DNA of 64,000 nt from Burkholderia sp. Bp8992 (GCF_003853705.1 NZ_QTQI01000020.1:98943-162942), one strand, 5' to 3'. Positions 29,231-38,841 are shown, counted from the stretch's first letter. Notes: generated by a model from the letters alone, not told the origin. Program-made: numbers and translations.

Positions 29231-29815
29231 TCAGCCGCTGTTCACCTCCCGCTTCAAACGCTCGACGTCGACGTTTTCCAGGTAGTTCGTGATGTTCCGC
29301 CAGATCGGATGGAACCCGTAGCCGCCGTGCTGCAGCTCGTCGAGCGCCTGCTCGCGCGTCCAGCCCTGGTACACCATCCGGTACAGCGCCGACACGAGGC
29401 CCGTGCGATCGGCGCCGTGCTGGCAGTGGATCAGCACCGGGCCGTCCTGGTCGGCCGTGCGTAGCGCCTTCAGCGCGGTGACCATGTCTTGGTCGCGGAT
29501 GTCCCATGTGTTGATGCGGATGCGTTGCATCCTGATCTGCGTGCCGGCCAGGATGGTGTCGTCCGCATGAAACGAACGGAAGCTGATGACCTTGCGGATA
29601 CCGAGCTTCTGCAGTTCGGGCACGTCCGCGCGCGACAGCTGCGCGCTGCGGTACAGCGTCGGCGTGATGCGATGCAGGTTGTTCACGTGCGCATCGACCA
29701 CGCTCTGCGCCCACTTGATCGGCCGGGCGGACACCTCGGAGGCCGGGTCCGCGTGGGCTGGCTGCACGAGCCCGGCGAGCGCGACGGCGAGTGCGGCAAT
29801 GACGGCGATTTTCAT
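29231..29815 (-). CDS. Secreted dual-specificity / tyrosine phosphatase-like protein
   Basis: A 194-residue exported protein. Residues 1-22 are a signal peptide (MKIAVIAALAVALAGLVQPAHA). The phosphatase loop HCQHGADRTG matches HCxxGxxR[ST], with nucleophilic Cys and phosphate-binding Arg, in a fold like bacterial dual-specificity phosphatases. A general acid Asp may lie in WDIRDQD. It is 13 nt after a small membrane protein gene and downstream of a glycosyltransferase. Periplasmic removal of phosphate from a lipid-linked or sugar compound is plausible by context. A protein substrate cannot be excluded. Confidence 0.82.
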   Translation of the reverse strand: MKIAVIAALAVALAGLVQPAHADPASEVSARPIKWAQSVVDAHVNNLHRITPTLYRSAQLSRADVPELQKLGIRKVISFRSFHADDTILAGTQIRMQRIRINTWDIRDQDMVTALKALRTADQDGPVLIHCQHGADRTGLVSALYRMVYQGWTREQALDELQHGGYGFHPIWRNITNYLENVDVERLKREVNSG

Positions 29816-29828
29816 GTCGGGTCGGGGT

Positions 29829-30323
29829 TCAGTAAAATGCGCGCTTGCGCTCGCGGGAAACGATGAACAGCACGATCGCGGCCGCGCTCATGGTCCAGTA
29901 GTCGGTCGGCGCCACGCCCAGCCAGTGGACATGCCACGGCACGCTGGCCGGGTTGAAGCGGGCCAGGCCGTAGGCCGGATTCAGCACGAACCACAGGAAA
30001 TCCTCGGTCAGCCAGAACACCATGATGCACGCGATGATCCGCGCCTCGATGCGCCACGACCACCGCCCGTTGAAGATCGGCGGCAGATGGAAGAACAGCG
30101 CGACGAACGGGAACACCCATGCGTGGTAGCCGGTCATCGGCCGCCCGCCCCAGAAGATGTCGAGCAGCCAGTGATGCTCGATGCGCCAGGTCGGCAGGTT
30201 CGCGGCCCAGCCTGCGCTGCCCTCGATCTGGATCTCGACGTTCGCGAAGAAGTACGCGAGCAGCATGACCCACGCGACGACGAACAGCGTATGGCGCGTC
30301 GGGATGAAACGCGCAACGCTCAT
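29829..30323 (-). CDS. Small polytopic membrane protein, unknown function
   Basis: A 164-residue protein with about four hydrophobic segments (TLFVVAWVMLLAYFFANV, HAWVFPFVALFFHL, IIACIMVFWLTEDFLWFVL and YWTMSAAAIVLFIV). His and Trp residues flank the membrane segments (RIEHHWLLDIFWGG), which could form an active or metal site. The ATG overlaps the stop of the preceding glycosyltransferase gene by four bases, so the two are coupled. I do not recognise the family. Confidence 0.7.
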   Translation of the reverse strand: MSVARFIPTRHTLFVVAWVMLLAYFFANVEIQIEGSAGWAANLPTWRIEHHWLLDIFWGGRPMTGYHAWVFPFVALFFHLPPIFNGRWSWRIEARIIACIMVFWLTEDFLWFVLNPAYGLARFNPASVPWHVHWLGVAPTDYWTMSAAAIVLFIVSRERKRAFY

Positions 30324-31462
30324 GCGGCAGGCTCCAGGCCCAGCACGCGGTCGAGCACGAATCGGCCGGCCAGCGGCCGCCCGAGCGGCGCGAGACGGCG
30401 GCGCATGTCGTCGAGGCGCTCCGGCGCCTGCAGCAGCGCGCGGATCCGGTAGACGAGCGCATCGTCGTCGATGGCCTTCAGCGCGACACCCTGCTCGAGC
30501 AGGAAATCCGCGTTGCGCTCTTCCTGGCCCGGAATCGGCGAATTGACGATCATCGGCAACTGCATCGCGAGGCATTCGGACGTCGTCAGGCCGCCCGGCT
30601 TCGTGATCACGAGGTCGGCACAGGCCATCAGGCGTTCGACCTGCTGCGTGAAGCCCTGCGGAAAGAGCCGGCCCGAATGCCGCGCGGCGAGCGCCTGCAG
30701 CGACGCGAGCATCGCCTGGTTCTTGCCGGCCAGCGCGATCAGCTGGAAGTCGGCATCCATCTCGAGCAGCCGCGCGGCCAGCACGTCGAGCCCGCCGAGG
30801 CCCGCGCCGCCGGACATCATCAGGAACGTCCGGCGCGCGGGATCGAGGCCGAACTCCGCCGCGCAGGCCGCACGATCGAGCGGCTGGCCGAACGCCGGCA
30901 TGATCGGGATGCCGCTCACGTGCACCGTTTCCGGCGCCATGCCGCGTGCATGCATGCGCCACGCGATCTCGTCGTTGGCCGCGAAGTAGCCGCGCATGTG
31001 CGGCACGACCCACATGCTGTGCAGGTCGAAATCGGTGACCTGCACCCACACAGGCGTGTCGATGCGCGCCTTGCGGATCTCGCGCGACAACAGCTCGGCC
31101 GGCAGGAAGTGCGTGCAGATGATCGCGTCCGGGCGCTGCCGCTCGATCTCCGCGAGCAGCTGGCGGCAGTTGAGCCGCTCGATCGCGCGGCGGATCTTCT
31201 GCGATGCCGCGGCCGGATCGGCTTCGTCGGTCTTCTGGTACAGATAGCCCCACAGTGCCGGCTGGCTGCTGACGAGCTTGATGTAGAGATCCGTGTACAG
31301 CTTGCGGAAGCCGGTGGACACGAAGTCCATCACGTCCAGGTGCGTGGCTTCGACGCCGGCCGGATGGTGATCGGCAAATGCGCGAATCGCCTCGGCCGCG
31401 CGGGTATGCCCGGCGCCGGCGCTGACGCTCAGGAGCAGGATTTTCTTGTTTTGCTTTGACAT
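30320..31462 (-). CDS. MGDG synthase / MurG-like glycosyltransferase
   Basis: A 380-residue GT28-type glycosyltransferase. The N-terminus KILLLSVSAGAGHTRAAEAI is the lipid-acceptor domain of monogalactosyldiacylglycerol synthases. The C-terminal half has the nucleotide-sugar site (TKPGGLTTSECLAMQLPMIV) shared with MurG and processive diacylglycerol glucosyltransferases. It probably makes a glycolipid in the cytoplasmic membrane, perhaps under phosphate limitation. The ATG at 31462 (MSKQNKKI) is chosen; a longer frame has no extra domain. First of a coupled three-gene set with a membrane protein and a secreted phosphatase. The acceptor lipid and sugar are not determined. Confidence 0.8.
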   Translation of the reverse strand: MSKQNKKILLLSVSAGAGHTRAAEAIRAFADHHPAGVEATHLDVMDFVSTGFRKLYTDLYIKLVSSQPALWGYLYQKTDEADPAAASQKIRRAIERLNCRQLLAEIERQRPDAIICTHFLPAELLSREIRKARIDTPVWVQVTDFDLHSMWVVPHMRGYFAANDEIAWRMHARGMAPETVHVSGIPIMPAFGQPLDRAACAAEFGLDPARRTFLMMSGGAGLGGLDVLAARLLEMDADFQLIALAGKNQAMLASLQALAARHSGRLFPQGFTQQVERLMACADLVITKPGGLTTSECLAMQLPMIVNSPIPGQEERNADFLLEQGVALKAIDDDALVYRIRALLQAPERLDDMRRRLAPLGRPLAGRFVLDRVLGLEPAA

Positions 31463-31749
31463 CTGACTGACCGTTTCGATGAAGGTGGTCCGGATGCGGG
31501 TTCGCGGCGGCGCTCTCACGCGGCGGCTGTTTGCGTCCGGCTTACAACAAGCTTGGCAGATCTTCGACGGTGCGGGCGGGCGGCTATATCGACGCGACCG
31601 CCGGCATCGTCTGCGGAATCATACTGCGTTCGGTCGGCGGTGCCCGGATCGGTCGTCGATCAGGCGATCAGGAAGGATAGATGGCGTGGACGGCGTGCCG
31701 CGCGGCCAGGGCGACGCACCAGCCGGCCGTGCCCCACGTGTTCCCCGAA

Positions 31750-32841
31750 TCAGGGCGTTGCCACACCCCGCTTTCGCGTCCGCTTCCCGCGAACGATCGG
31801 ATTCCATCGCGACGTCAGGCTCATTGCGCCGCGCAGACGTTCGAACGCGACGTCCTCCCGCTGCCCGAAGCGGCTGACCGCCGGCCACGCGAGCACGTGA
31901 TCGAGCCAGCCCTGCCACTCGTCGCCATGAAAGCGGCGACCGACTTCCCGCACGGCGTCGGGTGCCGCGATCACGATGCCCGCCAGCAGGTAGTAGGCCC
32001 AGAAGCTGCCCGCGCCGACGAGCTGATCGAGCCGGCACACGGACAACGCCGCGAGCAGCCCGTCCACCGTCGAGAGATCGGCACGATTCGTGCGAATCGC
32101 CCGCGCAACGAGGTTGTGCTGATCGCCATACGCGGCAACAGAGGTCCCGTCGCCGGCGGCGAGCACGGCCGAGAACGTCGCGAGCGCCGCCATCTCGTCG
32201 ATGCGCGATGCATCGTCGCGCGGCCCGCACACGCGCAGCACGAGCGCGTCGATGACGGCACCCGGCATGCCCGACGTTTCTCCACTCGCCGCCGCGACGA
32301 CGGCCAGCCTGTCTCCCGGGTTCTTCGTAGGCGGCGCCTCGCCCTGCGCGCCCGTTTCATGTTCGGTACCTTCGCCGTCATCGCCCCCGTTGCATTTGAT
32401 GCCGCCGGCAATCCTCTCGAGCGCGGCCCAGCCGACATCGGGGTCGTCGAATGCGCATGCATCGATCACGCCGTACGCGGTGTCGAACACGGCACGCGAA
32501 CCGGGACAGCTGCGTTCGGCTTCGGCGAGTTGCTGCATCGAAGGCGCATGCGAGCACGCACCGAGCGGGTTGCTCAGGTCGCATGCGCAGATGCCGCCGT
32601 CCGATGCGATCCACGGCGCGAGCCGTGAAAGCATCGCTGTCGCTTCCCGGGACAGGGTCGCGCCGGCCCGCATGCGTATCGCGTGCGACGCGATGACGGT
32701 CGTGCCGCCGGCGTCACCCGCCTGCGCCGCGCAAGCGGCGGCGTCGAGTCGTTCGATCAGGTACTGCAGCCACGCGGCCGTGCGCAGCCGGTCAGGCGTC
32801 GCGCCGCGGGCATCTCCATACTTTGCTGGATCGGTAAGCAT
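31750..32841 (-). CDS. Hypothetical protein, 363 residues
   Basis: I do not recognise this protein. It has no signal peptide or membrane segment. It looks mostly helical, with scattered cysteines (GICACDLSNPLGACSHAPS), a low-complexity acidic insert (NGGDDGEGTEHETGAQGE) near residue 155, and a conserved-looking C-terminal part (GSFWAYYLLAGIVIAAPDAV, then a basic tail RGKRTRKRG). Its amino-acid composition is balanced, unlike the Arg-rich opposite-strand frames, which supports it as the coding frame. It stands alone between the glycosyltransferase set and the PraB-like genes, in the same orientation as both. Confidence 0.62.
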   Translation of the reverse strand: MLTDPAKYGDARGATPDRLRTAAWLQYLIERLDAAACAAQAGDAGGTTVIASHAIRMRAGATLSREATAMLSRLAPWIASDGGICACDLSNPLGACSHAPSMQQLAEAERSCPGSRAVFDTAYGVIDACAFDDPDVGWAALERIAGGIKCNGGDDGEGTEHETGAQGEAPPTKNPGDRLAVVAAASGETSGMPGAVIDALVLRVCGPRDDASRIDEMAALATFSAVLAAGDGTSVAAYGDQHNLVARAIRTNRADLSTVDGLLAALSVCRLDQLVGAGSFWAYYLLAGIVIAAPDAVREVGRRFHGDEWQGWLDHVLAWPAVSRFGQREDVAFERLRGAMSLTSRWNPIVRGKRTRKRGVATP

Positions 32842-33076
32842 GGGTCTTCCGGGATAGTTCTGGCCAATTGGAATAGTTTTGTATCAATCGAATCGAATGG
32901 CGCGGCACGCCGCGCCATCCCTGCATGTCCACCCGGATCGGATCGCGACGCGGGCGGCCAGCCGGCCGTCGCGCCGATACGCGCGACGACACGAATGCAA
33001 CTAAAAATGAAGAGTCCGCCATGCATATCGCACGGCCCTCGTGCGCAACGGGCACCTGTTTCGATTCGCGAGGCTC

Positions 33077-33580
33077 TTACTGCACGTGGAGCTTCGGCGT
33101 CGCCATGAGCGTGCCGGAAAACTTGCAATCCGGTGTCAGTTCAGCGCTGCTGAAAGTCATTGAGGAATTCGAATCGTTCCATTTCGCCACGATCTTGCTC
33201 GGCCCGCACGCTCCAAGCACCTTGAAGTCCACCTGAGCGTTGTTGACCGAAAGCTGTGTCGCGCTGTCCACCTGCCCTGTCCACGGCGAAGAGCCGCTGG
33301 CGCTGCCGCTGACCAGCTGACACACGCTGCCCCCGCTGAACTGCACCGACGCGATATTGACGATACCCGCCGGCGTAATCGTTCCATTGAACGTCGCGGT
33401 ACAGTTCGCGATGATCTGCTTGATGGTAAGCGCTGTCAGCCCCGTCGCCGAAAACGGCTCACCGTTCGGATTCATCGGCTGGCCGTCCACGCGCGAAACG
33501 GTTACCGCAAATGCCGGCGCAGCCGAAACCGCGGTAAATGCCACTGCGGCAGCAAGCGATGCAATTCGACGAATTTTCAT
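33077..33580 (-). CDS. PraB-like secreted protein, copy 2
   Basis: A 167-residue exported protein. A signal peptide ends near AAPAFAVTV. The mature part contains paired cysteines (TIKQIIANCTATFNG, SVCQLVSG, LGACGPSK, LTPDCKFSG) that could form disulfides, and the end reads TPKLHVQ. It resembles the PraB family (alkane oxidation protein activator), though this rests on the overall pattern. It is a tandem paralogue of the gene at 33762-34265; the two share the N-terminus, the motif GQPMNPNGEPFS and cysteine spacing. Downstream non-coding sequence is duplicated too. Role in the cell is unknown. Confidence 0.75.
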   Translation of the reverse strand: MKIRRIASLAAAVAFTAVSAAPAFAVTVSRVDGQPMNPNGEPFSATGLTALTIKQIIANCTATFNGTITPAGIVNIASVQFSGGSVCQLVSGSASGSSPWTGQVDSATQLSVNNAQVDFKVLGACGPSKIVAKWNDSNSSMTFSSAELTPDCKFSGTLMATPKLHVQ

Positions 33581-33761
33581 CTGTACGGCCCTCTCTCTTG
33601 ATAGTTGGCGGCCTTACCCGAGAAACGCGACCGCTCCGCGGAATGAATCCGGCCGCCGCGCCGATACACGCGACGGCACGAACCCATCGAAACCGCGAAT
33701 GCCCGCCGCGCATACCACACTGCCCTCGCGCGCGACGGGCACCCGCTTCGATCCACGATGC

Positions 33762-34265
33762 TTACTGCACGTGGAACTTCGGCGACGTCGTGACCGTGCC
33801 TGACACCGTGCAGTTAGGCGTCAGGACCGAGTTATTGAACGTCAGCGACGAGTTCGCATCGTTCCATGCCGTCACCACCTTGCTCGGGCCGCATGCGCCG
33901 AGCAGCGTGACGTTCACCTGCACGTTGTTGATCGACAACTGCGTCGTGCTGTCGGCCTGGCCCGTCCACGGCGACGTGCTGCTTGCCGTGCCGCTGATCA
34001 GACCGCACGTGGTACCGCCGGCAAACTGCGTCGAGGTGATGTTGACGATGCCGGTCGACGTGATCGTGCCGTTGAACGTCGCGTTACAGGTTGCACTGAT
34101 CGCTCCCTTGCTGAGGTTGGTCAGCCCCGATACGGAGAACGGCTCGCCGTTCGGGTTCATCGGCTGGCCGTCGGCACGTGAAACGGTGACAGCGAAAGCA
34201 GGCGCGGCCGAAACCGCGGTGAAAGCCACTGCAGCAACAAGCGATACGATTTTGCGAATGCTCAT
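33762..34265 (-). CDS. PraB-like secreted protein, copy 1
   Basis: A 167-residue exported protein and the tandem partner of the previous gene, with the same length. The signal peptide ends near AAPAFAVTV, and the cysteines are in NLSKGAISATCNATFNG, TTCGLISG, LGACGPSK and LTPNCTVSG. The mature chain is rich in Thr, Ser and Asn, as in bacterial surface or matrix proteins. It lies 121 nt after the OmpW gene on the same strand. If it is a PraB homologue, it may work at the surface with hydrophobic substrates; this is inference. Confidence 0.75.
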   Translation of the reverse strand: MSIRKIVSLVAAVAFTAVSAAPAFAVTVSRADGQPMNPNGEPFSVSGLTNLSKGAISATCNATFNGTITSTGIVNITSTQFAGGTTCGLISGTASSTSPWTGQADSTTQLSINNVQVNVTLLGACGPSKVVTAWNDANSSLTFNNSVLTPNCTVSGTVTTSPKFHVQ

Positions 34266-34386
34266 TTGAACTGCCCCCTCTCTTCACAAATGGCGGCACG
34301 CCGCCAGGAACGCGACCGTCCGGCCGGAACGATCCGGCCAACCGGTCGCAGGAAGCCGCCGGCACGCGTCATGCGCGCCGGTCGGC

Positions 34387-35211
34387 TCAGAACTTGTAGG
34401 AAATCCCGACGAACGTGATCAGCGGGTCGGCCTTCAGCTTCGTGCGCGTGGTCGCGAGCGTTGAGCCGTCGGCCGCCTTGATCACGAGCGACGAGTAGGT
34501 CTTCAGCGGCATGTACGTCAGCGTCGCCGTCAGCCCCCAGTGCTTGTCGATCGCGTAACTCGCACCGACGTTGTAGACCGGCGTGAACGACGACGACGCC
34601 TTGCCTTCCACCGACGTCGCGCCCGGCTTGCCGGCGCCGGCCGCGAGCACGCTGCCGAGGTTCTCGTTGATGTCCTTCGCGAAGTTGCCGTTCAGTTCGA
34701 TGTTGCTGAACCAGCTGTAGGCCACGCCGATCCCGACGAACGGGCGGAACTTCGCCGTCGGGGCATTGAAGTAGTACTGCAGGATGATCGTCGGGCTCCA
34801 CTGCCGCGCGTTCTTCACGGCCGGCTGGTTCGCCGACTTGTCCATGTCGACGTTGCCCAGGGAGCCGGCCGGGCCAGGCGGCTTGATCACGCCATGGCCG
34901 GTCAGCGTGAATTCGGGCGGCACGCCGAGCACCGACGTCACCGCGATGTGGTCGGTGAAGAAGTGCGTGAGCGTGAGGCCGACCGTGTCGGCGTTGTTGA
35001 CCGTCAGGCTCGTGCCCGGCGACGTGAACGAACCGGGCAGGCGCAGCGGCCCGTTGATCGGCATGCCCGCGAGATTCGTCGTCAGCCCGTTGGTCGAATC
35101 CTGCGGCATGATGTGCAGCCAGCCCAGCGTCGCGACGTTGTCGCCCGCCTGCTGGGCCGATGCGAGCGTCGACACGCCTGTGACGATACCCGCGACAATC
35201 AGCTTCTTCAT
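34387..35211 (-). CDS. OmpW-family outer membrane protein
   Basis: A 274-residue exported porin. The signal peptide is MKKLIVAGIVTGVSTLASAQ. The mature protein begins with the OmpW pattern (GDNVATLGWLHIMPQDS) and has ADTVGLTLTHFFTDHIAV, RPFVGIGVAYSWFS, and a C-terminal FVGISYKF ending in Phe, as outer-membrane barrels do. OmpW and AlkL form eight-stranded barrels that let small hydrophobic molecules in. The ATG at 35211 with GGAG upstream is preferred over an ATG 15 nt earlier. It sits between DUF2957 lipoprotein genes and two PraB-like genes, a grouping that suggests uptake or sensing of hydrophobic compounds. Confidence 0.9.
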   Translation of the reverse strand: MKKLIVAGIVTGVSTLASAQQAGDNVATLGWLHIMPQDSTNGLTTNLAGMPINGPLRLPGSFTSPGTSLTVNNADTVGLTLTHFFTDHIAVTSVLGVPPEFTLTGHGVIKPPGPAGSLGNVDMDKSANQPAVKNARQWSPTIILQYYFNAPTAKFRPFVGIGVAYSWFSNIELNGNFAKDINENLGSVLAAGAGKPGATSVEGKASSSFTPVYNVGASYAIDKHWGLTATLTYMPLKTYSSLVIKAADGSTLATTRTKLKADPLITFVGISYKF

Positions 35212-35284
35212 GAAGTCTCCCCTCATTCTGTCGGGGCGCCGTGCATCTGCGCGCGGCGCCGCCGTGTCTCCATCCAGGCGTGCG

Positions 35285-36538
35285 TCACTGCACGAATGCG
35301 CCGACCGTGAAGTACGGGTTGCTCGTATCGTTCATGTCGAGGAACCCGAATACGCCGCCGGTGAACGCGAACTTGCCGGTTGCCGGCCCCGACGCCGCAT
35401 CCGCATGCACGGTCGTCACGATGCCCGGCACCTTCTGCGTGTAGTCGAGGTTCAGCGCGCGCGTGAGCGCGGCCTGCGACGCGTTGAATGGATCGAGCAG
35501 CGTGGCCTGTGCGCCGACGAGCGCGGTCGCGCGGTAGTTGAACGCGCTGTCGACGCCCGTGTACTCGCCGTCCTGCGAGCCTTGCGTGATCGCCGTCTGC
35601 GGGCTCAGGAACGAGATGCCCGATTCGTCGTCCGCGCTCGGCGGGCCTTGCGTGAGGTCCGCGTTCGCAGCGCCGGTGCGGATGAAGATCGGCACGAGCT
35701 GGTTGCGCAGCTTGCCGACGATCAGGATCCCCTTGCCGGCCTTCGCCGGATCGAGCGCCGCGAGCGTCGGCGGAATCTGCGGCTGGTAGTTGAGCGACTG
35801 GAATGCCGGCGCGTCGGGACGCAGCGTGAACGGCTGGTTCACGGTCGCGCTCGATGCAAGCGGCTGCCCGCCGTTCTTCTTGCCGAAGTTGTCGGTCTCG
35901 ACATAGCTGCCGTCCGCGTTGATCGTTACCTGCTGGTCGAGCGCCACCGGCTGGAAGCTCTGCGACGGCACCTGGTGATAGCCGAGCTGGTTGTACGTGC
36001 CGGCGATCTTCGTCAGGTCGGTTTCGAGCGACGAGAAGCTGATGAACGGGTAGTACGGGAACGTCGTCTGCGGAATCTTGCCGACGCCGATCACACCGTT
36101 GAACTGGATCGTCGCGCCCGGAATCGCGCCGCCCAGCACGCCTTCGCCGAGAAACAGCCGCGCGGGCCGGGTCGGGTCGAGACTCGCGTTCTGCATCCGG
36201 AACGTGCACTGGTTCAGCTTGACCGTCGGCAGCCCCGTTTCGTCGGCCAGCGTGCCGTCGACCACATTCGCGGGCGCCGTATCGCGCGTCGGCTGCACGG
36301 TGCCCGTGGTGGTCGGTACCGGCGAAGCGAGGTAGGTCATCCGGTACGTCATCTTCGTCGTGTCGAGCTGCACCTTCACGAGCTCGCCCGACCCCGACCC
36401 GCCGACGAACACCGTGTTGTAGTCGATCGTCTGCGGGCACAGCCGGACCACCGGCGCGGGCGGCGGGTCGCCATCTCCGCCGCATGCTGCCAGCACGGGC
36501 GCGAGCGACGCCGCGACCATCCATTTCTTCAAATTCAT
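35285..36538 (-). CDS. DUF2957-like lipoprotein, short paralogue
   Basis: A 417-residue exported lipoprotein; the lipobox is at LAACGGDGD after a short signal peptide. Residues about 30-110 share a pattern with the next gene (GGSGSGELVKVQLDTTKMTY against GGAGSGEYVKVKFDTTKLTY), and both end PYFTVGAFVQ or PFFTVGAFVQ. The chain is rich in beta-type repeats and has the conserved segment KAGKGILIVGKLRNQLVPIF. The family is, to my knowledge, known mainly from Burkholderia and uncharacterised. It lies 73 nt before the OmpW gene on the same strand. Function is unknown; surface exposure is inferred from the lipobox and mature sequence. Confidence 0.8.
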   Translation of the reverse strand: MNLKKWMVAASLAPVLAACGGDGDPPPAPVVRLCPQTIDYNTVFVGGSGSGELVKVQLDTTKMTYRMTYLASPVPTTTGTVQPTRDTAPANVVDGTLADETGLPTVKLNQCTFRMQNASLDPTRPARLFLGEGVLGGAIPGATIQFNGVIGVGKIPQTTFPYYPFISFSSLETDLTKIAGTYNQLGYHQVPSQSFQPVALDQQVTINADGSYVETDNFGKKNGGQPLASSATVNQPFTLRPDAPAFQSLNYQPQIPPTLAALDPAKAGKGILIVGKLRNQLVPIFIRTGAANADLTQGPPSADDESGISFLSPQTAITQGSQDGEYTGVDSAFNYRATALVGAQATLLDPFNASQAALTRALNLDYTQKVPGIVTTVHADAASGPATGKFAFTGGVFGFLDMNDTSNPYFTVGAFVQ

Positions 36539-36609
36539 AGGAATCCTCTTGAAATTCGATTCGCCGGCAGCGACGCATGCGCCGCCGGTGTTACGTGTTC
36601 AATGCAGGG

Positions 36610-38223
36610 TTACTGGACGAACGCGCCGACCGTGAAGAACGGGTTGACCTGGCTGTTGTTGACGACCATCGCGTAGACATTGCCGGCCGTCACGACCCAG
36701 CCCGTATCGCCCTTCTTGAAGATCGCCACATTGCCGTTCGAGCCCTTCGCGTTGAAGTCCTGCGTGGCCGTGACCTTGATCTTGCCGGGCGTCGCCTGGG
36801 TGTAGTCGAGCCCGAACTGCGAGGTCACCGACGACGTCTGCGGATCGATGAAGGCCGCGGTGCTGCCCTGGAACAGCGTGGACGTGTAGTTCGCGGACAT
36901 CGTCGATACCGCGGTGCCGTCGTTGCAACTACCCGCCTGCGCCAGGAAGAACGTGCCGTTGAAGCTACCGGGCAGATCCGGGTGCGGCACGTTGTTGTTG
37001 AAGCTCGGGCCCGAGTTGGCGATCGCGAAAGTCGCGGTGCTGGGCGCCACGATACCGCAGGCGGATGCGCTCGTTGCGCCGATGAAGCCGCCCTTCAACG
37101 AGTTGGCCGCGATGGCGGTCGTCGACGAGAGCATCGAGATCCCGACTTCGGCATCGGCGACCGATGCGAGCGCATTGCTCGAATCGACATGCGTGTAACC
37201 GACCCGAATCACGATCGGCACCCGCACACCGTTCAGCTTGCCGACGATCATGATCCCCTTCGCCTGGCTCGGCGTCGCGATCACGATGCCCGGCGCCTGC
37301 CCGGCCACCGGATACACGACCGTACCGAACTGGTTCGGCACCGCGTTGCTCACGAACACGTTGTCGGCCGAACCGTCCGCGTTCTTGCGCAATGTCCACG
37401 GCGATCCGGTAGTCTGGCACGAGTAATCGCTATTCGGCGTGATCGTGCACGAACCGTCCGCATTGAAGGTCTGGTTCCAGTTGACAACGTCGGGCTCCCA
37501 GCCCGCCGCCCCGGCACTGCTCTGGGCGCTGCCGCCGACAGGCGACAGGTGAATCCCCACTTCGTTGTAGTTGCCCGCGACCTGCGTGAAATCGGTTTCC
37601 GTTTGCGTGAAGCCGATGAACGGGTAGAAATCGAATGTGCGCGACGGCACGACGCCAAGCACGAAGCCCGGGAACGGTTCGATCCCGGCGAACGCGATCG
37701 TCGCCCCAGGAATCCCGCCGCCCACCACGCCATTGCCGACGAACAGCATCGGCGGATCCGCACGATTGATCGTCACCGCATACGTACCGTCGCTCGTTGC
37801 GCCGCTGTCGAGCACGAACGCGCATCGGTTCTGCTCGGCGGTCGGGAGCGTGGTCGGATGATGGAATGCGCCGCTGATCGTCAGGCCCGCGCGGGTATTG
37901 TTGACTTGCCCCGCCGACGTCGGCACCGACGATTCGAGGAACTGCATCTGATAGGTGAGCTTCGTCGTGTCGAATTTCACCTTCACGTACTCGCCGCTGC
38001 CGGCGCCGCCCGTATACGTCGTCGTGTAATCGAGCGCGTCAGGACACAGCTTCGTCACGACGGGCGGCGTCGTTTCGGCGCCGCTCGGCCCGCATGCGCT
38101 GCCCGAGCACTGCGGCACCTTGATCGGCCCCGGATCATCCCCGCCGCCGCAACCGGCGACGAACGGCAGCGCCAGTACCGCGCACGACAGGATCGCTTTC
38201 CGCCATTCAGGAATGCAAATCAT
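36610..38223 (-). CDS. DUF2957-like lipoprotein, long paralogue
   Basis: A 537-residue exported lipoprotein with lipobox PFVAGCGGGDD. The ATG at 38223 is preceded by AAGGAGGGG, a strong ribosome site, so the longer open frame upstream is not used. It shares domain order with its 417-residue neighbour but carries an additional region of about 100 residues in the middle (IGISMLSSTTAIAANS to FFLAQAGSCND). It contains QAKGIMIVGKLNGVRVPIV, matching the neighbour. First gene of the minus-strand cluster DUF2957-DUF2957-OmpW-PraB-PraB, so the promoter should lie just upstream. Confidence 0.8.
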   Translation of the reverse strand: MICIPEWRKAILSCAVLALPFVAGCGGGDDPGPIKVPQCSGSACGPSGAETTPPVVTKLCPDALDYTTTYTGGAGSGEYVKVKFDTTKLTYQMQFLESSVPTSAGQVNNTRAGLTISGAFHHPTTLPTAEQNRCAFVLDSGATSDGTYAVTINRADPPMLFVGNGVVGGGIPGATIAFAGIEPFPGFVLGVVPSRTFDFYPFIGFTQTETDFTQVAGNYNEVGIHLSPVGGSAQSSAGAAGWEPDVVNWNQTFNADGSCTITPNSDYSCQTTGSPWTLRKNADGSADNVFVSNAVPNQFGTVVYPVAGQAPGIVIATPSQAKGIMIVGKLNGVRVPIVIRVGYTHVDSSNALASVADAEVGISMLSSTTAIAANSLKGGFIGATSASACGIVAPSTATFAIANSGPSFNNNVPHPDLPGSFNGTFFLAQAGSCNDGTAVSTMSANYTSTLFQGSTAAFIDPQTSSVTSQFGLDYTQATPGKIKVTATQDFNAKGSNGNVAIFKKGDTGWVVTAGNVYAMVVNNSQVNPFFTVGAFVQ

Positions 38224-38841
38224 CAACCCCTCCTTTTCAGGTACGACAAAGTCTCGTCCGGCCGGGCTGCATGGCCCGCCGGTTGGTATCGCGCCGCCGC
38301 ACGAATGCGCAGCGCATGACGGTGCACGCAAGACGGCCGCGATGCCGGTCAGGCAGATGCGGCACATGCCGCTGCGGCAGGCAAGCGTGCTCCCGCAGCG
38401 CCGTCATGCGGCACGGCGCCGTCGGAACGATCGAAACGGAAAGTGGTTCGCCGCTACACGGCGAAGTGACGAGGCAGGCATGCGACCTGCGTCGCGCCTG
38501 CATTCAGCGAAAAATCGGGAAACGGCAGTCCGGCTGGCCCCGCGGATACGCGTCTCATGGTGTGGTCTCCATCCGTACGCTTGATTCGTTATCGTGATGC
38601 GTCGTTTGTCGAGACTATGATCGGACCATTCAAACAAGTAAATGGATGCAGAGTTCCAAACGAATGAAACCGCGCGATCCTAGCGTTTGTACGGTATTTA
38701 ACAGATTTTCAAACAGCCTTCATTTTATTTGCTCAGACAAATACCGGACCCGTGGAACACGCGTTTGAACAGCGCAGGCCAATCCGCGCCGAGTCAGGCC
38801 TGCCGGCCTTCAGCGGCCCGCGCGCATGTTGCGGCGCAACC
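38224..38841. other. Non-coding gap upstream of the DUF2957 cluster
   Basis: A 618-bp gap. No supported gene. The part about 38580-38740 is AT-rich (CAGCCTTCATTTTATTTGCT) and probably contains the promoter for the DUF2957/OmpW/PraB cluster. Short plus-strand frames here have antisense-type composition. Confidence 0.45.
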
